Origin: Pollutimonas thiosulfatoxidans
GTDB lineage: Bacteria > Pseudomonadota > Gammaproteobacteria > Burkholderiales > Burkholderiaceae_B
DNA: 64,000 nt
Direction of reading: 5' to 3'
Assembly: GCF_004022565.1 (NCBI RefSeq)
Contig: NZ_CP022987.1
Span: 1,984,001-2,048,000 of the forward strand
Every line of letters begins with the position of its first letter. The stretch's first letter is position 1. The translations under genes and the position numbers were made by a program. The notes under the pieces were generated by a model. That model ran no database searches. It was given only the letters and a program-made list of their open reading frames with translations, and was not told where the DNA came from. Shown here piece after piece: positions 10,104-19,322 of this stretch.

Positions 10104-11579
10104 TCAGCGTTGATTACGGTTCGATTGCGGATCCAGGCGATTGTCGATATAGGCCCCGCCGCGCAACTGGCTCAGCCAGTCTTCATAGGCCGGCTCGACG
10201 CGTCGCTCGAACAGCATTTGGCGCGCCTGCATGCGCTTGAACTCTTCTTCCATGTTCTTGGTACGGCGCTCGAGCACCTGGATCAGATGCCATCCAAACT
10301 GCGACTTGATCGGCTCGCTGATCTGGCTGGGCTGCAGGGCGTTCATGGCTTGCTCGAAGGCCGGTACGGTCTCTCCGGGCGTCAGCCAGCCCAGGTCTCC
10401 GCCCTGTGGCGCCGAGACGTCTTCGGAATATCGCTTGGCCAAGTCCTCGAAGCTTTCGCCGTTGACCAGTCGCTGGCGCAACTGCTCGAGACGGGTCCGC
10501 GCTTTGTCGTCGGACATCACTTGCGTGGTCTTGACGAGTATGTGCCGTGCATGGGTCTGGGTCACCATCATGGGGCCTTGTGCTTGCGCAGGAGCTTGCT
10601 GGCGGATGTCCAGCGGCCGGTTGGCTGCAGGCTGGCCTTGCGCCGGCTGACCACGGGTGAGCACCTTCAGGATATGAAAACCGTTGCCGCTTTGGACAAT
10701 ATCGCTGATCTCGCCTGCCTGCAGATCGCGCGTGGCATTGACGAACAAGTCGGGCCAGCCTTCGACCGGACGTACGCCGAGTTCGCCGCCCTCAAGAGCG
10801 CGGGGCCCGTCGGACGAGGAAGCCGCAACGCCGGCGAAGTCAGCCCCGCCCCGTACGCGCGCCAGCAGGCCCTCGGCCTTTTGACGCAGTTCCTGCACCG
10901 TAGCAGCAGTCGAGCCTTCGGGTACCGTAACGAGTATCTGGGCCAGCCCAAGTACCTGCGGACCACTCTGCTGCGCCGGCACAGGAGCTGCCGGGGGTGC
11001 GACAGCCGGCGCCGCATTCATCTGCCGGCCCTGGCTTTTCAGGAATGAATCGATCTCGGCATCGGAAATATTGATGGTGCTGTCCACAGTGCGCTGGCGC
11101 AACATATCCATGCGCACTTCCTGACGCACATTGCTCAGATAGGTATCCCAGTTGACGCCGGACTTTTCGATTTCCTGGCGCAATTGATCGACATTGAGGC
11201 GATTGCGCTGGGCAATGGTCAACACCGCCTGCTGCAGTTGGGCGTCCGACACCCTGATGCCCAGTCGCTCGGCCTCCTGGCGCTGAAGCTCTTCGGTGAT
11301 CATCCGTTGCAGCACCTGCTTTTGCAGCACACTGTAGTCGGGCAGTGGTATGTTCTGGCGGCGCAACTGCTCCTGCGCTTCTTGCGCCTGAGTATTGACC
11401 TGCTGCAGGGTAATGACCTGCTTGTTGACGACAGCGGCGATGCCGTCGACAAATTGCTGCGACGCAGGCGCCGGGGCCGGGGTGGCCGGCGTCGCGGCCA
11501 GTGCTGCGCCGACTGACAAGATGCCGGCGACGCCCATCAGAGCGAGCACAAGCCAGCGCTTAGCATGCAGACTACGCAT
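10104..11579 (-). CDS. surA: Periplasmic peptidyl-prolyl isomerase and OMP chaperone SurA
   Basis: Chaperone that escorts unfolded outer-membrane proteins, including LptD, across the periplasm. The 491-aa precursor has a signal peptide (about residues 1-29, cut after GAALA). A SurA N-terminal domain follows, with [17 protein letters not shown] at its start. Two parvulin-type PPIase domains come next, roughly 210-310 and 345-450 (the second begins [17 protein letters not shown]), then a short C-terminal helix. A low-complexity Ala/Pro/Gln linker separates domains at about 190-205 and 315-340. It is somewhat longer than E. coli SurA because of these linkers. The start shares a base with the lptD stop. 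Confidence 0.96.
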   Translation of the reverse strand: MRSLHAKRWLVLALMGVAGILSVGAALAATPATPAPAPASQQFVDGIAAVVNKQVITLQQVNTQAQEAQEQLRRQNIPLPDYSVLQKQVLQRMITEELQRQEAERLGIRVSDAQLQQAVLTIAQRNRLNVDQLRQEIEKSGVNWDTYLSNVRQEVRMDMLRQRTVDSTINISDAEIDSFLKSQGRQMNAAPAVAPPAAPVPAQQSGPQVLGLAQILVTVPEGSTAATVQELRQKAEGLLARVRGGADFAGVAASSSDGPRALEGGELGVRPVEGWPDLFVNATRDLQAGEISDIVQSGNGFHILKVLTRGQPAQGQPAANRPLDIRQQAPAQAQGPMMVTQTHARHILVKTTQVMSDDKARTRLEQLRQRLVNGESFEDLAKRYSEDVSAPQGGDLGWLTPGETVPAFEQAMNALQPSQISEPIKSQFGWHLIQVLERRTKNMEEEFKRMQARQMLFERRVEPAYEDWLSQLRGGAYIDNRLDPQSNRNQR

Positions 11580-13978
11580 TATTCATACCTCTCGAAGGTG
11601 GTTTTTTCGGGTACTGGTGGAGTGATGGTTTCGTAACCGGAAATCCGCTCACGCAACAAGCGCATGGGGTCGGTGCCCAGCGAACCGAGGCCGGAAAGCT
11701 CTAACTGGAAGAACATGGCAGTGTTGGCCTTTTCGCGAGAAACCGCGTAGCGCTGCATGACTACCCGAGCCGTCCAGCAGCAGTCGCCACGGTACTCCAG
11801 CCCCAAAATGGACTGCGTTCCGCGTTTTTCCTGCAGGGAGTAATCGTAGCGCCCCAGCGCATATATTTTATTCGTCAACGGCCATTGACTGGCTACAGAG
11901 ACTTGCTCTTGGCTGTTGTCGATATAGCCGGGGCCATATACGACGAAGGGGTCGGTGATTTGAACCGGGTCGCGCTTGTAGCGATATGACGCCGATATCG
12001 TGGCCAGCCGCTTGGGCACCCATCGGAATCCGGCCGTCATGCGGTTTCTGTCCCTGGACTCGGGATTGAACTGCGCGCCAAATCGTACGCTCAAGGTATC
12101 GGTAAGGGCCGCCGCGGCGCCGACCAGGTAGTCAGACTTCGTGTCGGTACGCCCTTTGTCGCCGGGATACAAGGTGACGAGTTGGTCTCGAAAATAAATG
12201 CGCTGGGCGGCTGACAGCGACAGACGCTCGAACCCCGAACCGGCGTCCAGCCAGCGGGTGGTCAGGCCCACAGTAAGCTGATCCGCATCGGCAATGCGGT
12301 CCCATCCGCCGCTGAAGACGTTCTCGTCGAAAGCTTGCGCAAAGTTGAAGTCTGCATAATACGTGTCGAATATCGGCAGCTCGGACTGATCGCGATAGGG
12401 AACACGCAAATAATAAAGACGTGGCTCCAGCGTCTGGATGCTGTCGTTGCCGAACAGGCTGGCGTCGCGCTCAAAAGTCATGCCGGTATCCAGGGACATA
12501 ATCGGCAGCACGCGCGACTGTGTCTTCGATTGCGGCCCGGTTGCGGCAACGAAAGGCTGCGAAAAACCATGCCAGTCCATGTTGTACTGGCTCATGTGCA
12601 CGCCGACCTTGGGTGTGACATACCATCCGGCCCTGACAATGGGATAGGCTACCGAGGTATACGAGCTGAACCGGGTCCCGTCATACGATTGGTATGGCTC
12701 AAGACCAACCGGACCAGGATAGTCGTGCGTGTTGTACTTGAACTTGGGCATCACGAAGCGTGTTGCGTAGTTGTCCGACTGCACATCGAAGCCGCCCCAG
12801 TTGTAACGTGCACCCCGAACGTAAAGCTCTGGCAACTTGTCGTACTGCGGCAGCAGATACGACGACGTGCGATCTTGCAGGGTTTGGTACGAGTATGCAT
12901 ACAACGACGTGCTGAAATACTTGGCACCGCTCCAGGTCAGGCCGGCGCTGCTGGGCAAGTAGGTGTAGCTGGCTTCGTTCAGGCCGAATGAAGAGAAATC
13001 CCGAAAATAGTCGTCGTCGGATACGCGCCGAATATCGAAGGAGGCATTCACCCCGCCCCCCAGGCTGTGCGCATGCTGGAAGGCGTAGTACCAGCGCTTG
13101 CGATCTGCCACCTGATCATTGGTCAGGTAGGTGCCATACACCTGGCCCGAATAGCCTTCGCCCAGATAACGGAACTCTGCGCCCAACTGCATGCCGCGCT
13201 TGGCCATATAGCGCGGCGTGATGGTCGCGTCGTAATTGGGCGCGATATTGAAGTAGTAGGGCAAGGTCAGCTCGAAGCCGCCCGAGCTTGATGTTCCGTA
13301 AGTGGGTAGCAAGAAGCCTGACTTGCGCTCTTTCTTGATCGGGAAGCTTAGCCAGGGTGAATACAGAATGGGCACGTCCTTGAAATACAGCACGCCGTGC
13401 CGAGCAATCCCCTCGTTGTCGTCGAAATGCAGATCCACCTGCGGCGATTCGATATACCACGATGGATCGGGGCAAGGGCAGCCCGAATAAGTCACGTCGC
13501 TTAAGCGCATGTGGTCGCGGCTGTAGATATCGGCCTGCGTAGCGGTGCCCGCACCGCCTGTGGCGCCCAGCCAGAAATTCGGGTCACTGATCTGACCGGT
13601 TTCACTGTCGACGTTATAAGTAAGCTTGGGCCCCTTGATGACGCTGGCGTCGCGCAGAATGAGCCCGTTGCCGCGTACGTGAACCTGACCGGTCGAACGC
13701 TCGTAGTCGATATGATCGCCCTTGACGATGGAATCGATACGGCGCACCTGGGCCGAGCCAGTCAGGATGATTTTGTCGTTCTCGTCGGTTTCCATCTTGT
13801 CGGCCACCAAAAAAGCCGACATATCGTCTTCGTTGACGTTGCGATGTATTTGCAGATTCGGCGCCACGCGAAGTTCGGCGACAGGCGCGCGTGCCCGGGC
13901 CGGCGCGTCAGGCTGCTGCGCCTGCACTGCCGATGCACCGCCCACAGCGAAAAGTACTGCCCACCAAACCGAACGCAC
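11579..13978 (-). CDS. lptD: LPS-assembly outer-membrane protein LptD
   Basis: Outer-membrane beta-barrel that, with LptE, inserts LPS into the outer leaflet. The 799-aa precursor has a signal peptide (cut after about residue 20, AVQA|QQ). The periplasmic OstA-type jellyroll follows (about 45-160, including LVADKMETDENDKIILTGSA), then a long barrel domain rich in aromatic strands. Cysteines occur as Cys167-x-Cys169 and as the adjacent pair Cys733-Cys734; I see no cysteine in the N-terminal domain before 167. The start is GTG at 13978, preceded by an AGGAG ribosome-binding site. It leads the lptD-surA-rsmA operon and is divergent from amgK. Confidence 0.96.
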   Translation of the reverse strand: MRSVWWAVLFAVGGASAVQAQQPDAPARARAPVAELRVAPNLQIHRNVNEDDMSAFLVADKMETDENDKIILTGSAQVRRIDSIVKGDHIDYERSTGQVHVRGNGLILRDASVIKGPKLTYNVDSETGQISDPNFWLGATGGAGTATQADIYSRDHMRLSDVTYSGCPCPDPSWYIESPQVDLHFDDNEGIARHGVLYFKDVPILYSPWLSFPIKKERKSGFLLPTYGTSSSGGFELTLPYYFNIAPNYDATITPRYMAKRGMQLGAEFRYLGEGYSGQVYGTYLTNDQVADRKRWYYAFQHAHSLGGGVNASFDIRRVSDDDYFRDFSSFGLNEASYTYLPSSAGLTWSGAKYFSTSLYAYSYQTLQDRTSSYLLPQYDKLPELYVRGARYNWGGFDVQSDNYATRFVMPKFKYNTHDYPGPVGLEPYQSYDGTRFSSYTSVAYPIVRAGWYVTPKVGVHMSQYNMDWHGFSQPFVAATGPQSKTQSRVLPIMSLDTGMTFERDASLFGNDSIQTLEPRLYYLRVPYRDQSELPIFDTYYADFNFAQAFDENVFSGGWDRIADADQLTVGLTTRWLDAGSGFERLSLSAAQRIYFRDQLVTLYPGDKGRTDTKSDYLVGAAAALTDTLSVRFGAQFNPESRDRNRMTAGFRWVPKRLATISASYRYKRDPVQITDPFVVYGPGYIDNSQEQVSVASQWPLTNKIYALGRYDYSLQEKRGTQSILGLEYRGDCCWTARVVMQRYAVSREKANTAMFFQLELSGLGSLGTDPMRLLRERISGYETITPPVPEKTTFERYE

Positions 13979-14008
13979 GAGTAACTGTCTCCTGAAAACA
14001 GACTATAT

Positions 14009-14026
14009 TTTGGCACAGCTGCCAAA
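14009..14026. promoter_or_regulatory. 18-bp palindrome in the lptD/amgK divergent promoter region
   Basis: The sequence TTTGGCA-CAGC-TGCCAAA has perfect 7-bp arms around a 4-bp centre. It lies about 31 bp upstream of the lptD GTG and about 93 bp upstream of the amgK ATG. On the lptD strand it falls just before a TATAGT that could be a -10 element, so a bound dimeric regulator could block lptD transcription. A TATTAT at 14048-14053 may be a -10 for amgK. Regulator identity is unknown and the promoter calls are by eye. Confidence 0.45.
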
Positions 14027-14118
14027 CCGTATCGATTGGCGACCCGGTATTATAGAGAAGCCAGCCCAAGCGCGGTAAAACCTTCGGCTTGACCTTTGCC
14101 GGCCCCACACCTTCTACC

Positions 14119-15159
14119 ATGGAACCGACTTTGAACTCCAGCGATAACCGACTCGTCCTGCTGCGCAAGTGGCTGCAGGGCATTGCCAGCCAGCATCAAC
14201 TTGCACTTGATACGCTGCAGCCCGCTTCCGCCGACGCGAGCTTCCGCCGCTATTTTCGCGTCCAGGCCGGCACCACTACCCTGATCGTCATGGACGCCCC
14301 GCCCGACCGCGAAGATTGCGGGCCATTCTTGCATGTAAGCAAGCTTCTGCAGCAGGCGGGCCTGCGGGTTCCGGCCATCCACGCCGAGAACCGTCAGGAT
14401 GGCTTCCTGCTGCTTTCCGACCTGGGCGAGCAGACCTATTTTCAAGCCATCACGGCGGGGCTTTCCGACCTGCGTTTGCAAAGGCTCTACCGGGAAGCCC
14501 TGGGTGCCCTGGTGCGTTTGCAGCATGCTTCCTGCAACGATCTGCCGCAGTACGATGCCGCCCGGCTGCATGCAGAGCTCGAGGTCTTCCCCGTATGGTA
14601 TGTGGACCGCCACTGCGGCGTCCAACTTACCGATGCCGATCGCGCTGTCATGCAGGACGCCTTTGCCTTGCTGGTGGACGACAATGTCAAGCAGCCTACC
14701 GTGCTGGTGCACCGGGACTTTCATTCGCCCAACCTGATGGTGGGCTCGGACGACGCGGACCCCGGCATCATCGATTACCAGGACGCCCTGTGTGGGCCCA
14801 TCGCTTACGACATAGCGTCGCTGGTCATGGACGCGCGCACCACCTGGGAAGAACCGCAGCAACTGGACTGGGCCATACGCTACTGGGAGGCCGCCAAGGC
14901 AACCGGCCTGCCGGTACCGGAGGACTTCGCAAGCTTCCACCGCGCCTACGAATGGATGGGCTTGCAGCGCAACCTGCGTATCTTGGGCGTGTTTGCCCGG
15001 CTTTCCCATCGCGATGGCAAACACCATTACCTGGATCATCTGCCACGGGTCAGCGCCTATGTCAGGCAGGTTGCCAGCCGCTACGTCGCTTTTGGCAAGC
15101 TGCTACGCCTGATCGACAAGATCGAGAATCGACAAATCATCACAGGCTATACCTTCTGA
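14119..15159 (+). CDS. amgK: N-acetylmuramate/N-acetylglucosamine kinase AmgK
   Basis: Aminoglycoside-phosphotransferase-fold sugar kinase that phosphorylates MurNAc (and GlcNAc) at the anomeric position in peptidoglycan recycling. Family marks in the 346-aa product are the catalytic loop VLVHRDFHSPNLMV (HxDxxxxN) and the metal-binding IIDYQDAL. The ATG at 14119 is chosen; an in-frame TTG 30 bp upstream is less likely. The gene overlaps murU by 1 nt, and that pairing is what supports AmgK over a generic choline or aminoglycoside kinase. With MurU it makes UDP-MurNAc without MurA, the route linked to intrinsic fosfomycin tolerance in Pseudomonas putida. Confidence 0.9.
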   Translation: MEPTLNSSDNRLVLLRKWLQGIASQHQLALDTLQPASADASFRRYFRVQAGTTTLIVMDAPPDREDCGPFLHVSKLLQQAGLRVPAIHAENRQDGFLLLSDLGEQTYFQAITAGLSDLRLQRLYREALGALVRLQHASCNDLPQYDAARLHAELEVFPVWYVDRHCGVQLTDADRAVMQDAFALLVDDNVKQPTVLVHRDFHSPNLMVGSDDADPGIIDYQDALCGPIAYDIASLVMDARTTWEEPQQLDWAIRYWEAAKATGLPVPEDFASFHRAYEWMGLQRNLRILGVFARLSHRDGKHHYLDHLPRVSAYVRQVASRYVAFGKLLRLIDKIENRQIITGYTF

Positions 15160-15857
15160 TGCGGGCCATGATACTTGCGGCCGGCCGCGGCGAACGCATG
15201 CGGCCGCTTACAGACACCTTGCCCAAGCCCCTGCTGCCGGTAGGCGGAAAGTCCTTGATCCAATGGCAAGTCGAGCGCCTGGTAGCGGCCGGCATCAAGC
15301 ACTTGATCGTCAACCACGCCTGGCTGGGCGCCAAAATAGAAGAGGCTTTGGGAGACGGCAGCCGGTACGGCGCCCACATCACCTACTCGCCCGAAACCGA
15401 GGCGCTCGAGACCGCCGGCGGCATCGTCAAGGCGCTGCCTTTTTTTGACGAGCAGCCCTTTCTTGTCGTAAATGGCGACGTATGGTGCGATTGGGACCCG
15501 ACCCAAGCCAAGGCGGCGCTTGCAGCCATGCAACGGGCGAGCGCCCAGGCCTGGCTGCTGTTGGTCGACAACCCCAGCCATAACCCTGCTGGCGACTTTG
15601 CCATGGATGGAACGGGCCGCATATATGACTTGGCTGCTGCCGACGCTGCGACCTATACTTTTGCAGGCATCGGCCTGTACCAGCCGTCCTTGTTTGCCGG
15701 ACTCGCTGCCGGTAAGCCAGCACCGCTGGCTCCATTGCTTCGTGCTGCAATGCAGGCCGGTCGAGTCATTGGGGCGCATCATGCGGGCCTATGGGTAGAC
15801 GTAGGCACGCCCCAGCGCCTGGCCGAGTTGGATGCGGCACTTGGCGCGCACTCGTAA
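15159..15857 (+). CDS. murU: N-acetylmuramate-1-phosphate uridylyltransferase MurU
   Basis: Nucleotidyltransferase that joins MurNAc-1-phosphate to UTP to give UDP-MurNAc, closing the recycling shortcut begun by AmgK. The 232-aa protein shows the sugar nucleotidyltransferase signature MILAAGRGERMRPLT near the start, then LPKPLLPVGGKSLIQW, and a metal-binding GDVWCDWD about residue 104. The start is set at ATG 15159, directly at the amgK stop. Glucose-1-phosphate or mannose-1-phosphate transferases look similar; the amgK neighbour and short length favour MurU. The product enters the Mur pathway encoded at 41-50 kb. Confidence 0.92.
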   Translation: MRAMILAAGRGERMRPLTDTLPKPLLPVGGKSLIQWQVERLVAAGIKHLIVNHAWLGAKIEEALGDGSRYGAHITYSPETEALETAGGIVKALPFFDEQPFLVVNGDVWCDWDPTQAKAALAAMQRASAQAWLLLVDNPSHNPAGDFAMDGTGRIYDLAAADAATYTFAGIGLYQPSLFAGLAAGKPAPLAPLLRAAMQAGRVIGAHHAGLWVDVGTPQRLAELDAALGAHS

Positions 15858-16028
15858 GCCGGATCGCAGCTACACTGTCGCGTGTGCATTTGATACAAAC
15901 GTTTCAAAACCCTGCAAGGAGAAACCAAGGCCTCCAATCGCTGACGGCGACGCCTTAGGGGTCTATGCTTTAGGGTTTTTCGGTGTTGACCCTTATAACG
16001 CGGTCACGCCTGCAATACAGGATAGCTC

Positions 16029-16730
16029 ATGTTCGGTTCCAACAAACGCCACGTCTTCAAGCCCACGGCATATGGCACAACGCGCCGTCAGCGCCGCATT
16101 CCGCGATGGCTGGTGCTTATGCTGGCCGGCGTGGTCCTGGGCGCCGGCGGCCTGCTTTTCCTGCAAAAGAGTTACGGTCCGGTGCGCCTGACTGTAGAGC
16201 AGTCCGAACAACTGCACTACGACCTGAACAGCGTCAACATGGACAGACAGCGACTGCAATCGGACCTGAACCGCCAGGGCCGCGAACTGACTGATCTTCG
16301 CGCACGACTGAACGACCAGTCCGCTGGACTCGAGCAAGCGAAAGCCCAGGTCGAAACGCTGGCGAAAGATGTAGAGTTATTTGCGGCGGCCATGCCCGCC
16401 GATCCCAGGGGAACATCCCCCGGCATACGGGCTGCCTCTTTTGACGCCGAAGCCGACACCCTGAACTACGCCATCCTTATCATGCAGGACGAAGGCAAGA
16501 CGGATCGCTTCACCGGCAAGGTCAAGCTGGTCGTAGCGGGGCGCCACGCCAATCGCCGTTCCGGCAATATTGACCTGCCCGAGTTCGATATTTCGCTGGA
16601 ACGCTACACCCATGCCAGGGGCGCCCTGCCGCTGCCTGAAGGCTTCACGCCGCGCCAGGTCACCATCCAGATCATGCGCGATGGGTCCGACAAGGTGGTG
16701 GCCACCCGCACCATACGCGTCGCGGGCTGA
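16029..16730 (+). CDS. DUF6776-type single-span membrane protein with coiled coil
   Basis: Protein of unknown function, 233 aa. A basic N-terminus (RRQRRIPR) precedes one transmembrane helix at about residues 25-46, so the bulk is probably periplasmic. Residues about 57-122 form a heptad-rich coiled coil (LTDLRARLNDQSAGLEQAK). The C-terminal 90 residues are a predicted beta-rich domain. The arrangement recalls DUF6776 proteins of betaproteobacteria. A 171-bp gap separates it from murU, so it may have its own promoter. I see no clear terminator in that gap. Confidence 0.72.
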   Translation: MFGSNKRHVFKPTAYGTTRRQRRIPRWLVLMLAGVVLGAGGLLFLQKSYGPVRLTVEQSEQLHYDLNSVNMDRQRLQSDLNRQGRELTDLRARLNDQSAGLEQAKAQVETLAKDVELFAAAMPADPRGTSPGIRAASFDAEADTLNYAILIMQDEGKTDRFTGKVKLVVAGRHANRRSGNIDLPEFDISLERYTHARGALPLPEGFTPRQVTIQIMRDGSDKVVATRTIRVAG

Positions 16731-16744
16731 TCAACTTCTATCGT

Positions 16745-17473
16745 TCAAGAGACGTGCTGTAGAAAGTCGCGCAGGCGCTGGCTGGGCGGATTGCTCAGCA
16801 ACTCGTTGGGAGGTCCGTCTTCAGAGATCTTGCCCTGGTCAATGAACAACAGCCGGGTACCGACTTTGCGGGCGAACTCCATTTCGTGCGTGACCACGAT
16901 CATCGTCATGCCCTCTTCGGCCACGTCCTGCATCACCTTCAGCACTTCGTGCCTGAGCTCGGGATCAAGCGCCGACGTGGGCTCGTCGAACAACATCAGT
17001 TGCGGACGAATGGCCAGCGCGCGCGCTATTGCCACACGCTGTTGCTGACCACCCGACAACTGCCCCGGATAGTTGTCGGTTTTCTCGGCCAGACCTACCT
17101 TGTCGAGCAAGGCCCGGGCCTCTTCACGAGCCTGGCTGCGGGCTGTTCCACGCGTGTGCACAGGTCCGAACATGACGTTTTCAAGCGCGGTAAGCTGAGG
17201 AAACAGGTTGAACTGCTGGAACACCATACCTGCCTCGCGGCGCAGCTCGCGCACCTCGGCGCCACTGCCACGCACGCTTAATCCATTGACGACGATGTCG
17301 CCGCTTTCGATGGTCTCGAGTACGTTGATACAACGCAGCAAGGTAGACTTGCCGGACCCGGACGGGCCAACAATAACAACCACTTCTCCCTTGTCGATCG
17401 TAAGATCGATTTCGTCCAGTACGGTGCTTGCGCCAAACCGCTTGACGACTTTTTTGAATTCAACAATGCTCAT
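16745..17473 (-). CDS. Polar amino-acid ABC transporter ATP-binding protein (GlnQ-like)
   Basis: ATPase subunit of a polar amino-acid importer. The 242-aa protein has Walker [10 protein letters not shown], the ABC signature [15 protein letters not shown], Walker [13 protein letters not shown] and the switch histidine in VVTHE, in the usual order and spacing for GlnQ/HisP/ArtP. It overlaps the upstream permease by 4 nt. The solute-binding protein is two genes upstream. Substrate is inferred only as a polar amino acid, most likely glutamine or glutamate. Confidence 0.93.
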   Translation of the reverse strand: MSIVEFKKVVKRFGASTVLDEIDLTIDKGEVVVIVGPSGSGKSTLLRCINVLETIESGDIVVNGLSVRGSGAEVRELRREAGMVFQQFNLFPQLTALENVMFGPVHTRGTARSQAREEARALLDKVGLAEKTDNYPGQLSGGQQQRVAIARALAIRPQLMLFDEPTSALDPELRHEVLKVMQDVAEEGMTMIVVTHEMEFARKVGTRLLFIDQGKISEDGPPNELLSNPPSQRLRDFLQHVS

Positions 17474-18324
17474 ACGATTTGCGTCCTGTGTTCGACGAAT
17501 TTCAGTGTCAGGGCAATGATGCCGGTAAGTATCAGGTACAGCACGGCAACGGCGCCCCAGATTTCGACCGAACGGAAATTACTGGCGATGATCTCCTGGC
17601 CCTGACGGGTCAGTTCGGCTACGCCGATCACAATGAACAAGGACGAGTCTTTCAGGCTGATGATGCATTGATTGCCCATGGCCGGAATCATTCGGCGCAA
17701 GGCCACCGGGCCGATGATGAAAGTCAGTATCTTGTAGAAGGGCAAGCCCATGGCCTGGCCCGCTTCCTTCAGCCCCTTGGGCACAGATAGCAAGGCGCCG
17801 CGCACGATCTCGGCAATATAGGCGCCCGAATTAATGACCAGCGTAAAGATAGCCGCCATCACTGCGTCGATACGCCAGCCCGCGATGAGCGGCAAGGCAA
17901 AATAAATAAACATGACCTGAACGACGATGGGCGTGCCGCGTATGACCAAGATGTAGACCTGCGCCAGGAAAGACAAGGCAACAGGAATATACGCCGCGAA
18001 GCGCCACAATACGGCAATCGCGATCAATACCTGCAGGGCCAGCCATGCCCAATCGGGTACCGCGCCCAGGTAGCGGCCGCCAACCCATGACGCCAGACTG
18101 CCCAAGGTATACAGCGCCACCAGCGTGGCTACGGCGATCGCCGTGGTCTTCCAGGTGACCAGCACCTTGACGTAGGTGGTAATGACACCTGTCAGGAAAC
18201 CGATGATCGTACCGCCGATCAAGCCCAGCAAGGTAATCTGCACCGTCATCTTGGCGCCTTCAAGCAGGCTGGGCATGGCGGCCCAAATGACTGACCATTC
18301 AAATGTCACGTTGATCGCCTTCAA
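17470..18324 (-). CDS. Polar amino-acid ABC transporter permease with an inserted segment (GlnP-like)
   Basis: Inner-membrane channel subunit of the importer at this locus. The C-terminal part closely follows GlnP, with [17 protein letters not shown] at 129-145 and the permease loop [29 protein letters not shown]. The protein is 284 aa, while E. coli GlnP is about 219. The extra length is an insertion of about 60 residues (roughly 52-112) containing two hydrophobic stretches, placed after the first transmembrane helix and before the conserved RGTP segment. That insertion would give two additional membrane spans and keep the topology of the remainder. The gene follows an intercistronic terminator. 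Confidence 0.9.
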   Translation of the reverse strand: MKAINVTFEWSVIWAAMPSLLEGAKMTVQITLLGLIGGTIIGFLTGVITTYVKVLVTWKTTAIAVATLVALYTLGSLASWVGGRYLGAVPDWAWLALQVLIAIAVLWRFAAYIPVALSFLAQVYILVIRGTPIVVQVMFIYFALPLIAGWRIDAVMAAIFTLVINSGAYIAEIVRGALLSVPKGLKEAGQAMGLPFYKILTFIIGPVALRRMIPAMGNQCIISLKDSSLFIVIGVAELTRQGQEIIASNFRSVEIWGAVAVLYLILTGIIALTLKFVEHRTQIV

Positions 18325-18361
18325 AAATGGAGCGGGTCATCAGGCACTGATGAGAGCCGAC

Positions 18362-18406
18362 AAAAAGAAAACGGCGATCCAGTGCCTGTGCACCTGATCG
18401 CCGTTT
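18362..18406 (-). terminator. Intercistronic terminator between the binding protein and permease genes
   Basis: An 11-bp perfect inverted repeat (AAACGGCGATC / GATCGCCGTTT, 18369-18379 and 18396-18406) is followed on the minus strand by a TTTTCTTTTTG tract. This is a convincing Rho-independent terminator in the 97-bp gap after the solute-binding protein gene. Partial read-through would make far more binding protein than membrane complex, as is common for ABC importers. Confidence 0.82.
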
Positions 18407-18421
18407 GGACTGGACTGAGGC

Positions 18422-19180
18422 CTATTCGACCTTGGCACCAAACCATTTGGTATACAGCGCGTCGTAGGTACCGTTAGACTTGAGCGTCTTCAAGGCCTCG
18501 TTGACTGCCGGAACCAGCTCGCTTCCTTTGGGGAAGCCGATGCCGTAGTAATCGCCGCTTTTGAGCGAGCCGACGACCTTCACGCGGCCTTCGCCGCCCG
18601 TCTTGGCAAAGTACTGAAGGTTGGGCGTGTCGTGTACCACCGCGTCGACACGGCCTGTGGCCAGCTCAAGAAAAGCGTTGTCGATATTGGGGAACAGCTT
18701 TAGCTTGGCGTCGGGCACGTTATCTTTCAGGTAGTCGACCGTTGCCGTCCCGATCTTGACCGCCACCATCTTGCCTTCCAGATCCTTGGCCGTCTTGATG
18801 TCGTTGTTGTCCTTGTTTACCAGAATGGCAAGACCGCTTTCGTAGTAAGGATCGGAGAAGTCAATAACTTGCTTGCGATCATCGCGTATGGTGATGCCCG
18901 CGAGGGCTGCATCGATATTGCGCGTTTGCAGGCCCGGAATAATGCCATTGAAGTCCATCGGGCGCAGTTCGTATTTGAAGCCTGCCTCTTTGGCGATGGC
19001 TTCCCACAGTTCGATATCGAAGCCGGTGTACTTGCCGTCCTGCTTGAACTCGAAAGGCACGAAAGCCGTGTCGGTCGCGACCAGCAGTTGCTTGTCTTGC
19101 GCGAGAGCGGTCGTTGCCGCAGGCAATGCCATGGCCAGTGTCAAACCGGCCAATGCGGCCTTGATTTTGTTTTTGAACAT
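18422..19180 (-). CDS. Amino-acid ABC transporter periplasmic binding protein (GlnH-like)
   Basis: Family 3 solute-binding protein (SBP_bac_3), 252 aa. A signal peptide spans about residues 1-27 (cut after TTALAQ), with no lipoprotein cysteine. The mature start [37 protein letters not shown] region is typical of glutamine, histidine and arginine binders. The conserved [20 protein letters not shown] segment follows. The first gene of the importer unit, it is separated from the permease by a terminator. Similarity in pattern to GlnH suggests glutamine, but ligand identity is not certain. Confidence 0.93.
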   Translation of the reverse strand: MFKNKIKAALAGLTLAMALPAATTALAQDKQLLVATDTAFVPFEFKQDGKYTGFDIELWEAIAKEAGFKYELRPMDFNGIIPGLQTRNIDAALAGITIRDDRKQVIDFSDPYYESGLAILVNKDNNDIKTAKDLEGKMVAVKIGTATVDYLKDNVPDAKLKLFPNIDNAFLELATGRVDAVVHDTPNLQYFAKTGGEGRVKVVGSLKSGDYYGIGFPKGSELVPAVNEALKTLKSNGTYDALYTKWFGAKVE

Positions 19181-19268
19181 GATGGGACTCCTTGTTTGCT
19201 GGCGCTCCAGGTGCGAGCATCTTCAATGGCGCCGCTTGTGGCAGCTGGTAAAACACGTATGGTAACCG

Positions 19269-19293
19269 AAAAAAAGCGGCCCTAAGCCGCTTT
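19269..19293 (-). terminator. Terminator after metQ
   Basis: AAAGCGGC / GCCGCTTT stem (19273-19280 and 19286-19293) with a 5-nt loop, followed on the minus strand by a run of T from the A tract at 19269-19275. It lies 30 bp past the metQ stop and ends the metNIQ transcript. Confidence 0.85.
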
Positions 19294-19322
19294 CTCATGA
19301 CGCCAGAATGCCAGGAGCCCGC

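Noticed and set aside
15940..15980. Repeated CTTTAGGG-like motif before the DUF6776 gene
   Set aside because: Only two imperfect direct copies, no symmetry, and no link to a known site.
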